Source: Acinetobacter pittii ATCC 19004 = CIP 70.29
GTDB lineage: Bacteria > Pseudomonadota > Gammaproteobacteria > Pseudomonadales > Moraxellaceae
Direction: 5' to 3'
NCBI RefSeq assembly: GCF_000369045.1
Contig: NZ_KB849797.1
Span: forward strand, 266,844 to 330,843
DNA length: 64,000 nt
Below, one piece after another: positions 26,249 to 35,900 of this stretch (positions within the stretch are counted from its first letter, which is position 1; each line of letters starts with the position of its first letter). A model generated the notes under the pieces. It did no database searches. It was not told where the DNA came from and was given only the letters and a program-made list of their open reading frames with translations. Made by a program: the position numbers and the translations under genes.

Positions 26249-28342
26249 TTATGCTTGTTCAATGTCTTTCATAGTCAATTTGATACGACCACGATTATCA
26301 ACATCAGCAACTTGTACTTTCACTTCCTGACCTTCTTTAAGAACATCAGTTACGTTCGCAATACGTTCATTTGAAATTTGTGAAATGTGAAGAAGACCAT
26401 CAGTACCCGGCATGATGTTTACAAACGCACCGAATTCTACAATACGAATTACTTTACCGTCATAGATCTTACCTGGTTCAACTTCAGCAGTAATTGCTTG
26501 AATCTTAGCAATTGCAGCTTTAGCAGCAGCTTTAGTTTCACCAAATACGCGAACTGTACCATTGTCTTCGATATCAATTGCAGCTTTAGTTTCTTCAGTA
26601 ATTTGACGAATAGTTGCGCCGCCTTTACCAATAACATCACGGATCTTGTCTGGGTTGATGTTAATCACTTCAAACGTCGGTGCATGAGCACTGATTTCAG
26701 CACGCGCACGTGAAATGACTTTATTCATTTCGTTTAGGATGTGCATACGACCAGCAAATGCTTGGTTTAATGCAACTTCCATAATTTCTTCAGTAATACC
26801 TTCAATCTTGATGTCCATTTGAAGTGCAGTAATACCGTTTGCAGAACCTGCTACTTTAAAGTCCATATCACCTAAGTGATCTTCATCACCCAAGATGTCA
26901 GAAAGTACTGCGAAACGCTCGCCTTCTTTCACCAAGCCCATTGCGATACCCGCAACTGGTGCTTTAAGCGGAACACCTGCATCCATAAGTGATAATGAAG
27001 CACCACATACAGAAGCCATTGAAGATGAACCGTTTGATTCAGTAATGTCAGATACAATACGAATTACATACGGGAAGCGGTCAGCCGCAGGAAGAACTGC
27101 TTGAACACCACGACGTGCTAAACGACCGTGACCAATTTCACGACGCTTAGGACCAGATTCACGGCCTGTTTCACCTACAGAGTATGCAGGGAAGTTGTAG
27201 TGCAACATGAAGTTGTCAGTCTTAGTACCAGCAAGGGTATCAACCATTAACGCATCACGAGTATTACCCAAAGTTGTTGTTACTAACGCCTGAGTTTCAC
27301 CACGTGTAAACAATGCAGAACCGTGTGCACGATCTAATACGCCAACTTGAACGTCGATAGCACGAACAGTTTTAGTATCACGGCCATCGATACGTGGCTT
27401 ACCTGACAAGATGTTGTCACGTACTGTACGGTATTTAAGGTCTTCGAATAATTCGTTTACTTCATCAGCAATACCAGTTTCGTCATTTTCTGGAACGAAC
27501 TGAGCTACAGCTTCTGCATAAAGTGCATCAAGTGCTGCATAACGATCTTGTTTAACCGCAATTGTATATGCTTCAGAGATTTTCGCTTCGAAAGCTGCTT
27601 TTAATTGCTCAAGAAGAGCTTCGTTTTTAGTTGGAGCAACCCAAGTTGATTCAACAGCACCAGCAGCGGCAGCAAATTCTTTAATCGCTTGAATTGCGAT
27701 TTGCATTTCGTCATGACCGAAAAGAACAGCACCAAGCATTTGGTCTTCTGAAAGTTCTTTCGCTTCAGATTCAACCATCAATACAGCAGATTCTGTACCT
27801 GCAACCACAAGGTCAAGGTCACTTTCTTTCAACTGTTCGAAGTTCGGGTTAAGAACATATTCACCGTTGATTAAACCAACGCGTGCACCACCAATTGGAC
27901 CACGGAAAGGAGTACCAGCAATAGACAATGCTGCTGATGTACCAAGCATTGCTGCAATGTCAGCATCCATAGTTTTGTCAGAAGAAACAACTGTTGCTGT
28001 TACTTGGATTTCGTTGAAGTAACCTTCTGGGAACAACGGACGAATTGGACGGTCAATAAGACGTGAAATTAAAGTTTCAGCTTCAGAAGCACGACCTTCA
28101 CGCTTACCGTAACCACCAGGGATACGACCAGCTGCATATTGTTTTTCTTGATAGTTCACTGTTAACGGGAAGAAGTCTTGACCCGCTTTTGCTTTAGGTT
28201 GAGCAACAACTGCAACTAAAACAGTTACGCCACCCATAGTGATTAAAACTGTGTTTGCTTGACGTGCAACGCGACCCGTTTCTAAAACGACTTGATGTTG
28301 ACCGAATTGGAATTCTTTACGAACGATATTAAACATTGACAT
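26249..28342 (-). CDS. pnp: Polynucleotide phosphorylase
   Basis: A 697-residue 3'-5' phosphorolytic exoribonuclease and degradosome component. Two RNase PH-like domains (about residues 10-230 and 310-540) flank an alpha-helical region; the second has [10 protein letters not shown] and [15 protein letters not shown] conserved segments. A KH domain (about 553-612, [14 protein letters not shown]) and an S1 domain (about 620-690, [20 protein letters not shown]) bind RNA. The length is normal. It lies downstream of rpsO, the classic rpsO-pnp order, with a 251-nt gap that carries two hairpins typical of terminator and RNase III processing sites in this operon. Confidence 0.97.
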   Translation of the reverse strand: MSMFNIVRKEFQFGQHQVVLETGRVARQANTVLITMGGVTVLVAVVAQPKAKAGQDFFPLTVNYQEKQYAAGRIPGGYGKREGRASEAETLISRLIDRPIRPLFPEGYFNEIQVTATVVSSDKTMDADIAAMLGTSAALSIAGTPFRGPIGGARVGLINGEYVLNPNFEQLKESDLDLVVAGTESAVLMVESEAKELSEDQMLGAVLFGHDEMQIAIQAIKEFAAAAGAVESTWVAPTKNEALLEQLKAAFEAKISEAYTIAVKQDRYAALDALYAEAVAQFVPENDETGIADEVNELFEDLKYRTVRDNILSGKPRIDGRDTKTVRAIDVQVGVLDRAHGSALFTRGETQALVTTTLGNTRDALMVDTLAGTKTDNFMLHYNFPAYSVGETGRESGPKRREIGHGRLARRGVQAVLPAADRFPYVIRIVSDITESNGSSSMASVCGASLSLMDAGVPLKAPVAGIAMGLVKEGERFAVLSDILGDEDHLGDMDFKVAGSANGITALQMDIKIEGITEEIMEVALNQAFAGRMHILNEMNKVISRARAEISAHAPTFEVININPDKIRDVIGKGGATIRQITEETKAAIDIEDNGTVRVFGETKAAAKAAIAKIQAITAEVEPGKIYDGKVIRIVEFGAFVNIMPGTDGLLHISQISNERIANVTDVLKEGQEVKVQVADVDNRGRIKLTMKDIEQA

Positions 28343-28476
28343 GTATTGTATTTTCCTAATTTTATTCTAGTGAGACCCCTAAGGTTTGGCATTCAGACTA
28401 CACCGATTGGTAGATAAATGACAAAGCTTAGAAGCCATCACACTAGATCAATTATTTAAAATAAGTTAAACGCAAA

Positions 28477-28500
28477 GAAGGAGCGCACAAGCGCCCCTTC
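28477..28500 (-). promoter_or_regulatory. Hairpin in the pnp leader
   Basis: GAAGGAGCGC (28477-28486) and GCGCCCCTTC (28491-28500) form a 10-bp stem with one wobble and a four-base loop. Its place between rpsO and pnp recalls the RNase III-cleaved leader through which PNPase autoregulates in E. coli; this parallel is inferred. Confidence 0.5.
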
Positions 28501-28501
28501 T

Positions 28502-28528
28502 AAAAATCACTTAACCTAACGTTAAGTG
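28502..28528 (-). terminator. Probable rpsO terminator
   Basis: On the minus strand CACTTAAC GTTAG GTTAAGTG is followed by ATTTTTA. The perfect 8-bp stem (28508-28528) lies 66 nt after the rpsO stop; partial read-through would feed pnp. Confidence 0.65.
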
Positions 28529-28593
28529 AAACTCTCTTTTCAGCGATAAAGCATTGCGACATGCGAAATAGCGAAAACAAAGTGAAAATCGAA

Positions 28594-28863
28594 TTAACGA
28601 CGTAAACCTAAAGCACCGATCAAAGCAGTGTAACGACCGTGGTCTTTACCATTTAAGTAGTCGAGCAATTTACGACGTTGGTTAACCATACGGATCAAAC
28701 CACGACGGCTGTGGTGGTCGTGTTTGTGAGCTTTGAAGTGACCTTGTAAATCATTGATTTGAGCAGTCAATAAAGCTACTTGTACTTCTGGTGAACCAGT
28801 GTCATTTTCAGCGCGAGCAAATTTAGCAATGATCTCTGCGCGGTCTGCATTAGTTAAAGCCAT
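28594..28863 (-). CDS. rpsO: 30S ribosomal protein S15
   Basis: An 89-residue protein that binds the 16S rRNA central domain early in small-subunit assembly. The sequence is almost universally conserved: [17 protein letters not shown], then [19 protein letters not shown] and [25 protein letters not shown] Shine-Dalgarno precedes the ATG, and a well-formed sigma-70 promoter lies 87 nt upstream. Part of the rpsO-pnp unit. Confidence 0.98.
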   Translation of the reverse strand: MALTNADRAEIIAKFARAENDTGSPEVQVALLTAQINDLQGHFKAHKHDHHSRRGLIRMVNQRRKLLDYLNGKDHGRYTALIGALGLRR

Positions 28864-28949
28864 TCGATTTCTCCGAGATGCTTAAAAAAGTAAACGATAT
28901 GAATCAGTTGAGGCAACTGACTGCCGTGCATCACTACAGCAAGTCGCCT

Positions 28950-28978
28950 ATTTTAAGGTATCTATAGGTGGATTGCAA
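28950..28978 (-). promoter_or_regulatory. Sigma-70 promoter of rpsO
   Basis: On the minus strand TTGCAA (28978-28973), a 17-nt spacer and TAAAAT (28955-28950) form a close match to the housekeeping consensus, 87 nt before the rpsO start. Confidence 0.75.
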
Positions 28979-29073
28979 AATAGTTTTCAGTAACTTGTCA
29001 TTTTAGACACTGACATGAGGACCTTAACCCTGCACACTAGCCTCGAATAAAAAGAAAGAAGCGCGAGGGACGT

Positions 29074-30372
29074 GTGAAAATTTTTTCAACCAACACTTGT
29101 CCAATACCGGACAATATTGAGCAAGTCATTCGACAAAAAGATGAAGTTGCTGCTGAACAGGGTGGAATGAGTGATCACCAGATTCAAAAAATCTGGAAAA
29201 GTATAGAAACACTATATAAAACCGGAAACTATCCACTCATTACCTTTTGTTTACGCAGACAAGGTAAAATTTTGCTGAATCGAAGCATTGGATATGCTCA
29301 AGGAAACTCTCCGGCAGGACTTCAAAAAAATGCCCTGATTGCAACACCTGACACACCTGTTTGCCTATTTTCAGCATCAAAGATGATCACAGCCATGTTG
29401 ATTCATCTATTAGATGAAAAGGGTGAAATCAATTTGCTTGATCCTGTGAGCTATTATGTTCCTGAATATGGTGTCAACGGTAAGCGTCGTGCAACGATCT
29501 TTCATTTATTAGCACATCGTGGTGGCATTCCTTATATTGATGGCGATGTCACACCAGATTTATTATTTGATAAAGACGAAATTTTAAAACGTTTATATGC
29601 TGCCCGACCTGTGTCTCCTGCTGGCAATCACCTTGCCTATCATGCTGTTACGGCAGGTTATATTTTAGGAGAAGTCATTGAACGGGTGACTGGGCAGGAT
29701 TTACGTGAATTTGTACATCAAACTATCGAAAAACCAATGGGGATGCCTTATTTCAATTATGGCTTAAAACCAGAATACCGTTCAGAAGTCGCCTTAAACT
29801 GTGCAACAGGTCTGCACCCTCGCCTTGGTACCGATCACTATCTGAATCATGTGTTAGGTGGCGGTTTACAACTTGCAGTTGATGTGACTAACGATAGTCG
29901 TTTTATGGACACCATTTGCCCAGCTGGAAACATCTATACCAGTGCAGAACAAGCTGGCCGCTTCTTTGAAATGCTTTTAAGTGGTGGAAGCTACGGCGGT
30001 CAGCAAATCTTTAGTGAGAAAACAATTTTCAGAGCAACACTGCCAACCACAGGAGTTAACATTGACCGTACTTTGCTAATTCCAATGCGCTATGCTCTGG
30101 GGCCAATGTTAGGTAGCAATCCTGTAGGTCTTTTTGGCCCAATGACGGGGCAAGCTTTTGGTCATTTAGGATTCTCCAACATTTTATGCTGGGCTGACCC
30201 TGAAAGAGATATCAGTGTTTCCCTATTAACAACTGGTAAATCTGTAGTGGGTACTCACCTACCTGCTTTAGCTAAAGTGCTCTATCAAATCTCAACTCAA
30301 TGTCCACGTATACCGAGAGATCAACGCCGTTCGTTATTTGGTAGTGATTCTCATGAAACTGACTTAGTGTAG
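29074..30372 (+). CDS. Serine hydrolase of the beta-lactamase/esterase (EstB) fold
   Basis: A 432-residue protein starting at a GTG with a GAGGGA Shine-Dalgarno. It belongs to the penicillin-binding/class C-like serine hydrolases: the nucleophile motif SASK is at residues 100-103, a catalytic tyrosine lies in AYHAV near residue 190 (in place of YxN), and the third motif reads GHLGFS near residue 368. No signal peptide is visible, so a cytoplasmic esterase or lipase-type hydrolase is more likely than a periplasmic beta-lactamase. The substrate is unknown. It is monocistronic, ends in a strong terminator, and diverges from rpsO. Confidence 0.85.
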   Translation: MKIFSTNTCPIPDNIEQVIRQKDEVAAEQGGMSDHQIQKIWKSIETLYKTGNYPLITFCLRRQGKILLNRSIGYAQGNSPAGLQKNALIATPDTPVCLFSASKMITAMLIHLLDEKGEINLLDPVSYYVPEYGVNGKRRATIFHLLAHRGGIPYIDGDVTPDLLFDKDEILKRLYAARPVSPAGNHLAYHAVTAGYILGEVIERVTGQDLREFVHQTIEKPMGMPYFNYGLKPEYRSEVALNCATGLHPRLGTDHYLNHVLGGGLQLAVDVTNDSRFMDTICPAGNIYTSAEQAGRFFEMLLSGGSYGGQQIFSEKTIFRATLPTTGVNIDRTLLIPMRYALGPMLGSNPVGLFGPMTGQAFGHLGFSNILCWADPERDISVSLLTTGKSVVGTHLPALAKVLYQISTQCPRIPRDQRRSLFGSDSHETDLV

Positions 30373-30386
30373 AAACAAATACAAAT

Positions 30387-30418
30387 AAAAAACCCAAGCA
30401 TTTCTGCTTGGGTTTTTT
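30387..30418 (+). terminator. Intrinsic terminator of the serine hydrolase gene
   Basis: AACCCAAGCA (30391-30400) pairs with TGCTTGGGTT (30405-30414) and is followed by T residues; it starts about 18 nt after the stop codon. Confidence 0.93.
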
Positions 30419-30602
30419 GCGCTGTAGTTTTTGTTTATCGTGTTATTGCTGTTTTTATTGTCGTTGGTGAGATGCTAGTCACATCCTTCTTGTTGTTCTA
30501 ACTCACTTCCGATGTTTTTGTTTCTATTTCCTTATGTGATGTATTGTGACATATCCAATTATGAAGAAAAGTAGTATTTTTCTTATCATCATGTAAGTGA
30601 AA

Positions 30603-30622
30603 ACGTACAGGTCTGTATAATA
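30603..30622 (+). promoter_or_regulatory. Operator-like palindrome, copy 1, overlapping a TATAAT
   Basis: AACGTACAGGTCTGTATAAT contains the perfect palindrome TACAG GT CTGTA (30607-30618) and ends in a consensus -10 element. A near-identical copy lies exactly 48 nt downstream. This layout resembles sites bound by dimeric repressors of the TetR type; no regulator is identified. Confidence 0.55.
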
Positions 30623-30650
30623 TTTGGTAAATAGCCATTTTTAACCTTTA

Positions 30651-30670
30651 ACGTACAGTTCTGTATAACA
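30651..30670 (+). promoter_or_regulatory. Operator-like palindrome, copy 2
   Basis: AACGTACAGTTCTGTATAAC matches copy 1 at 18 of 20 positions and contains TACAG TT CTGTA (30655-30666), again next to a -10-like TATAAC. No ordinary gene follows on the plus strand. Confidence 0.55.
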
Positions 30671-30696
30671 TATAACTTAACAATTCACAGGAAAAA

Positions 30697-30756
30697 TGCC
30701 TGTTTTGAAATCATATTATAGATAAATATATTGATATTATTGATTTAAATCTTTAG
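30697..30756 (+). CDS. Possible micro-ORF downstream of the twin operators
   Basis: An ATG at 30697 preceded by AGGAAAA opens a 19-codon frame, MPVLKSYYDKYIDIIDLNL, ending in TAG. It lies 27 nt after the second operator palindrome, so a transcript from either -10 element would include it. It could be a leader peptide, a small protein, or the surviving 5' end of a deleted gene. It is short, and chance occurrence cannot be excluded in such AT-rich DNA. Confidence 0.25.
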
Positions 30757-30830
30757 ACAAAAACAGAGTGAAGATAGTGCTAAAAACGAAATGTTGTAAT
30801 GCTTTTTTAAACATAGTGAAAAGTAGAATA

Positions 30831-30868
30831 TAAAAAAGCCCTGTAGTCTCTCCCAAAACTACAAGGCT
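30831..30868 (-). terminator. Intrinsic terminator, minus strand
   Basis: On the minus strand AGCCTTGTAGT and ACTACAGGGCT form an 11-bp stem (one wobble) around a 10-nt loop and are followed by TTTTTTATA. The recD stop is more than 200 nt away downstream-to-upstream on the same strand, so the terminator may end either the recD message or an independent small RNA. Confidence 0.7.
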
Positions 30869-31010
30869 TAGCGGCTGTAAGTTTCCTCTTTATACACCTA
30901 CTTCATTGTAAGTTCGCAGTCTCTCGACTTAAGTTATTATTATTGTGCGATTTTGCCCGACATTCCGTGCCAAGCTCGTTGTGCGTTTATAATCTCAAAA
31001 ACGTGGGATG
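30869..31010 (-). ncRNA. Candidate small RNA or long 3' UTR of recD
   Basis: About 140 bases between the recD stop and the terminator at 30831-30868 carry no open frame but are less AT-rich than the flanks and contain C/G-rich words (GAGCTTGGCACGG, GTCGGGCAAAATCGCAC). Position and a strong terminator suggest a stable RNA on the minus strand, either processed from the recCBD transcript or made on its own. No known RNA family was recognised; the 5' boundary is a guess. Confidence 0.3.
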
Positions 31011-31079
31011 TACTCTAGCAGCAAATATCTCGAATCTATGTAAGCTTTTTCTTACAAGGGTAAAAATATTAAGTTTGTC

Positions 31080-32843
31080 TTAACGAACTAACCGATTAAC
31101 TTTTTGAACTAAACCGCTTTTTCGTGTAGTACGAACTGTAAATGCTTGTAATAAAGCCTCTTGATGCACCAAAAGACTGACTACTTTCTTAGCTCGTGTA
31201 ATCGCAGTGTAAATAAGTTCTTGGCTTAATAAGTTCTTGGCAGCCTGATCTAAAACGACAGCAGTATGTGTAAATTCAGACCCTTGCGATTTATGAATTG
31301 TTAAAGCGAATGCACTTTGAATACTTTTAGGTAATCGATTTGCAGCAACCCATTTGTTCAAACTTGGAAAATATACTTCAAACTGCTGTGGCTGAGTCCT
31401 GTGCTCAAAGCACAAACCAATATCCCCGTTTGAAATACTGAGCTGATAATCGTTATAGGTCATCATTACAGGACGACCGACATACCATCCTCCAAGAGTC
31501 ACTATTGAAAGTTGCTGCTGCAACCAACGCTGCGCATATTGGTTTAACTGCTGCAATCCAAACGGACCATGACGAACCGCGGTTAAAATCCGGTAGTCAT
31601 CAAATGCTTTTACTACGTTTTGGACCTGTTCAATCGAGCGTTCTTCTTTTAAATAATTTTTTAGACTCTGTACATATCCTTGGAAACCGAGCATTAGCTT
31701 TTGATAATAGGTATCTAGGTCTAATAGCCCCCCTTCTGGTAAATATTCAAGCTGAACAACATCAGGCATGTCACTTTGTAAAAGTATAGGCTTTAATTCT
31801 GAAACCTGAACAATATCAATTTCAAACCGCTGCAAAACCTCTACATGGTCTTGTTTATAGCTTTGTGCCTGAATAAATTTGGCCACTTGTCCAATCAACG
31901 CACCTTCAGTAAAACGACGACTGGTTTGTAATTGTACCCGGTTATCAGCCAACGCCTGTATTTGCTGCAAATCTGCAAGAACCGCCCCGACATCAACGGA
32001 AGCGAGCTGATTTGCATCTCCTAATAAAATAATTCGACAAGACTCAGGCACAGCTTCAAATAAAAGAGTAGCCAGATTTAAATCCAGCATGGAAGCTTCA
32101 TCGACGACAATCACGTCATAAGGCAAAGGCTGTTTTTGATTAAACCGTGGTGTCTGGCTATGTCCCATCCCCAACAAACGGTGAATCGTTTGTGTTCCCT
32201 GATTTCTGAGCTCTTCACTCACTAATCCGGACTCAAGCAATTTAGGGTCATTAAACGAGTTCTGTAAAGCCTCTTGCATTCGCTGTGCTGCTTTACCTGT
32301 TGGAGCAGCCATCGCCACACGAATATGTGGAATAGCTTGGCTAAGTACAGCAATGATACGTGCCAGCGTATAAGTCTTACCTGTACCCGGCCCACCCGTA
32401 ATAATACTCAGGCTCTGCCGAGCAACCATTTGTAAAGCTGCCTGTTGATGAGCATCGGTAAGCAGGTCTAAATAGTCATCACAAGAGACAGGTTGAATTA
32501 ATTGTTGCTTTAATCGACAAATTTGTTCTGCAAGTCGTTGCTCTAGGTGCCAATATCGGTATAATGCCAACCCCTGCTCATCGTAGACGCACGGCGCAAC
32601 TTTTAAGTTTGCTTGATCGGCAGATATAGCAAGCTGACCAAGTGCTGCAATTTGCTCTAAACTGATATCAATACAACTATCGCCTTGTAAGCTCGCTTCA
32701 ATAAGCTGCTGCAAGTAAGAAGTAGCTTCTGACACTTGCGATTGTTCAGTAAATGGAGCCTGATTTAAGAAGTTACTCCACGTTGTTAACCAGCTTAAAT
32801 CGGCTTGTTCAGGGCTGTTTAGATTGTCCACACACTTATCCAC
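31080..32843 (-). CDS. recD: Exodeoxyribonuclease V alpha subunit RecD
   Basis: A 587-residue 5'-3' superfamily 1 helicase of the RecBCD complex, which processes double-strand breaks. Walker A GGPGTGKT is at residues 150-157, the DEAS Walker B lies near 248, and the C-terminal FALTIHKSQGSEF and LIYTAITRAKK motifs complete the helicase. The start is GTG at 32843, with an in-frame TAG immediately before it; GTG at 32831 is the only near alternative. Both lie within a 12-bp tandem repeat, and no good Shine-Dalgarno is visible. It follows recB after a 96-nt gap. Confidence 0.95.
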   Translation of the reverse strand: MDKCVDNLNSPEQADLSWLTTWSNFLNQAPFTEQSQVSEATSYLQQLIEASLQGDSCIDISLEQIAALGQLAISADQANLKVAPCVYDEQGLALYRYWHLEQRLAEQICRLKQQLIQPVSCDDYLDLLTDAHQQAALQMVARQSLSIITGGPGTGKTYTLARIIAVLSQAIPHIRVAMAAPTGKAAQRMQEALQNSFNDPKLLESGLVSEELRNQGTQTIHRLLGMGHSQTPRFNQKQPLPYDVIVVDEASMLDLNLATLLFEAVPESCRIILLGDANQLASVDVGAVLADLQQIQALADNRVQLQTSRRFTEGALIGQVAKFIQAQSYKQDHVEVLQRFEIDIVQVSELKPILLQSDMPDVVQLEYLPEGGLLDLDTYYQKLMLGFQGYVQSLKNYLKEERSIEQVQNVVKAFDDYRILTAVRHGPFGLQQLNQYAQRWLQQQLSIVTLGGWYVGRPVMMTYNDYQLSISNGDIGLCFEHRTQPQQFEVYFPSLNKWVAANRLPKSIQSAFALTIHKSQGSEFTHTAVVLDQAAKNLLSQELIYTAITRAKKVVSLLVHQEALLQAFTVRTTRKSGLVQKVNRLVR

Positions 32844-32895
32844 CTAGTTTTCCACACGCTTGTCCACATGGTTATAGACAGGCTTATCCACATGC
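32824..32895. repeat. Six DnaA-box-like 9-mers in a 12-bp tandem array
   Basis: On the plus strand 9-mers begin at 32824, 32836, 32848, 32860, 32872 and 32884, exactly 12 nt apart: TTGTCCACA, TTATCCACC, TTTTCCACA, TTGTCCACA, TTATAGACA and TTATCCACA. The last matches the DnaA consensus TTATNCACA perfectly, and each of the others differs by one base. The array fills part of the recB-recD gap and the first codons of recD. In the recD frame the units read as V-D-K-x repeats interrupted by one TAG. Confidence 0.85.
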
Positions 32896-32939
32896 CAAAT
32901 ATTTGTTAATATTAAAATTACATACTTTATCAGCATTTT

Positions 32940-35900
32940 TCATGCAATTTTATCCTCAGCAAAATACCCTAAAATGGCATCAAGACGCAGAATAAACTCA
33001 ATGCTAGGCTGCCAGTAATAATAGCCCTGCTCAGCTTCACCATTCATACCACGTAAATAAAGATAAGTTGCCCCACCTAAGTGTTGCTCAATTTGGTAAT
33101 CCTGCATTTTGACTTGCAAATAGCGATGTAATGCAACGAGATATAGACCTGCTTGTAGCCAATAACTTGCTAAAGACATGCTTTGGGCAATGCTATCGCT
33201 ACGATAATCTACAAGATCATCACCTAAGTAATTACTTTTATAATCGGCAATGTGGTAACGCTGCCCATCAAAATAAACCAAATCGATAGAACCGTTGAGG
33301 TAACGTGCTGAGCGAGCCTCAAGTAATTCCGGCATATTCAAACCATACTCAGCGAAAAGCTGCTGAATACGTGTCATCGCTAGAACCCGATCTGACAACG
33401 CCAAATAAAAAGGAAACTCTGACAAATACTGCTCTTGTTGAAGCTGATTTAGTCGGAAACCTTGATAAAGCGGTGTTCGCAAAATATCTTTCAGCCACTC
33501 TGCAACTGACTGGTAAAGCAGATGCTCGGCATCTTCTTGCTCTGGGAAGCTCTCGTTATATTTATTAAGTAAATCTTGCCAAAGACTACTATAGTCATTT
33601 TTAAAACGACGACGTATTTCACTTACCCAGTCATCTGAACATTGAAAATCGATATGCTCAAAGATTTCATGCAAGAAATTACCGGCAAGCGTTCCTCGCG
33701 GAAAGTTACTCTTTATCCAGTCAATCGGCTGAGCACTGATTTCTTCAGCAGTGTTGATCAAATCCAGCTCATCTTCTGCTAATACCGCATCATTGCTCTG
33801 ACTCGCCAATAAATCTGTGCCAGCCTTATGTTTTAAATGCTGTGCCAAGTAACTGAAACTGGTTTTACCTCTCGAATAAAAACGTTGTTCCGGAAACCGT
33901 TGTGCTTGTATTTCAATAATACTTGTTTGTTTGGCTAAATGAATTGCCTGTGGAATCTGCTCCAAAACCATTTCATCCGTACAGCAACGGTGTTGAAAAG
34001 GCTCAGTCCTATTTTTCCAAAATGCGAGACCTGATACTGACTTGCCATCAAGATCTTGTAAAAGTGCATAGACGCGGTGGCTTGCTCGCGTTAAAGCGAC
34101 ATACCAAAGTCGATTCTGTTCAGCGAGCGCTCGTTCTTCGTGCTGCTTAAGTTCTATTTCATTCAAATAAGTCTTGTCAGCAATCGCAACGACACGTTGA
34201 GTCAAAGTCTGGTTTGAGTCTAGTTGGACAATATCTTGGGTCGAAAAATTGAGTGTTTTATTATTTTCTCGAAAGGGCTTGTCTGCACCTAGTAAAAATA
34301 CAATCTTAAATTCCAGCCCTTTTGACTGGTGAATGGTCATGAGCTGAACACCAGCTTCACTCGACAATTTACGTTCTAGCTCCCAATCACGGTCAAGAGG
34401 AGAACGCAACTGTTTGAGATACCAGTGATAAAGGTTCTGAGCACCTGAGTATTTTTCACTGTGCTGACTCAGAATTTCAGTTAAATGACGCAAGTTCACC
34501 ACAACCCGTTCATTATCTTTACTTTGAGCTGCAACCAAATTTTGCCATATATCAAACTGGATGAGACATTGTTGCCATGCCACTAAAAAGCCTTGAGCGG
34601 ACCACAACTCTCTAATCGTGTCAAAACCAGTCATAAACTGGCTTAACCCTTCGGCTGTCTGCTCAAGTTGCAAGAGTTGTTTTAAATCCATGGCAAATAG
34701 ACGGCTAATCAAAGCTCGCTTCACTTTTGCCTCATCGTAAGGATGAAGTATGGCGGTCAGCAAAGCCCCCACGTCTTGAGCAATCGTACAATCGAAAACA
34801 CTTCGTTTTGATGGCCTGTTAACCCGAATTCCTAAACGCTCTAGCTCAAATTGAACTTTATCGAGGCCATCATGATTACGAGACAATACCGCAATATCAT
34901 CTTCGTTTAAGGTTTGAGTCTGAGTATCTTTTTGAAAATATAGTTGTCCAGCATGTGACTGGTTAAGTAGATCTCGAATCTTCCATGCAACTTGCTGAGC
35001 CTCTGTTTCTTTATCTTTGAGCATTAACCAGCGCAAAGGGTAAGGATTATGATTGTTCTGCTCAATCAGTACAGGATGAGGTCGAGTGCCCGCTCGAATT
35101 GGGTCATATTGAACCTCTTCACCAAAATCAATTTGTCGTTGAAATAAGGCGTCGACCACATCAACCAGATCAGCAACAGAACGATGGTTATGAATTAACT
35201 TATATTCACGACCATGTTTGGCTTGAATATCTTTATAGGCATTTAAAAAGGTGAGCATATCCCCACCACGGAAGCCGTAAATCGCCTGTTTACGGTCACC
35301 CACCATAATCATGCAGCCTTTTTGGTAGCGCTCCGGATGACGCCAAATGCTCGCCAGCATATCGTCTTGATCTTGGTTAGTGTCTTGAAATTCATCGACC
35401 AAAATTAAGGGATAACGCGCTTGAACAAATACAGCAAAACGTTGCCCCTGCTCACCTTTTAAAGCTTCTGAAAGTGTACGAATTTGCTGAGAAAAAGTAG
35501 TTTCACCTTTATTTTGCAAAACCTGAGGTAAGCGTTTTTTAACCTCTACACATAAATAGGCCTTTAAAAAAATATGAAGCTGGTCGAACTGCTCGGCGTA
35601 GTTTTTTAACACACCAAATAACTGCTGAATCTGTTGAATACAAGGATGTTGATAGAAACCATCTGAAATTTCAGCAGGGCATTTCTTGAAAACTTTTTGA
35701 TCGGCAAGTTGACCTAAAAACTTAAAAACAAGTTCTCGTTGTGCGGCTAATGACCCATCAAAAACCAAAATGCTGTCGCTTTGCTTTAGAACTTGTAGTA
35801 GCTGCGGTAAACATTCACTAAATAGTTTATTAAATGCCCCATTTCTAAATACTGTCCCGCTCACATGTTTATAGTGCTCGCCATCAAGCAAGTAATATGC

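Noticed and set aside
29074..30372. Calling the serine hydrolase an AmpC-type beta-lactamase
   Set aside because: There is no signal peptide, and YxN and KTG motifs are replaced by YHAV and GHLG, which fits esterase-type relatives better.
30869..31010. Identification of the candidate RNA as 6S RNA, tmRNA or RNase P RNA
   Set aside because: None of the conserved cores of these RNAs could be found on either strand.
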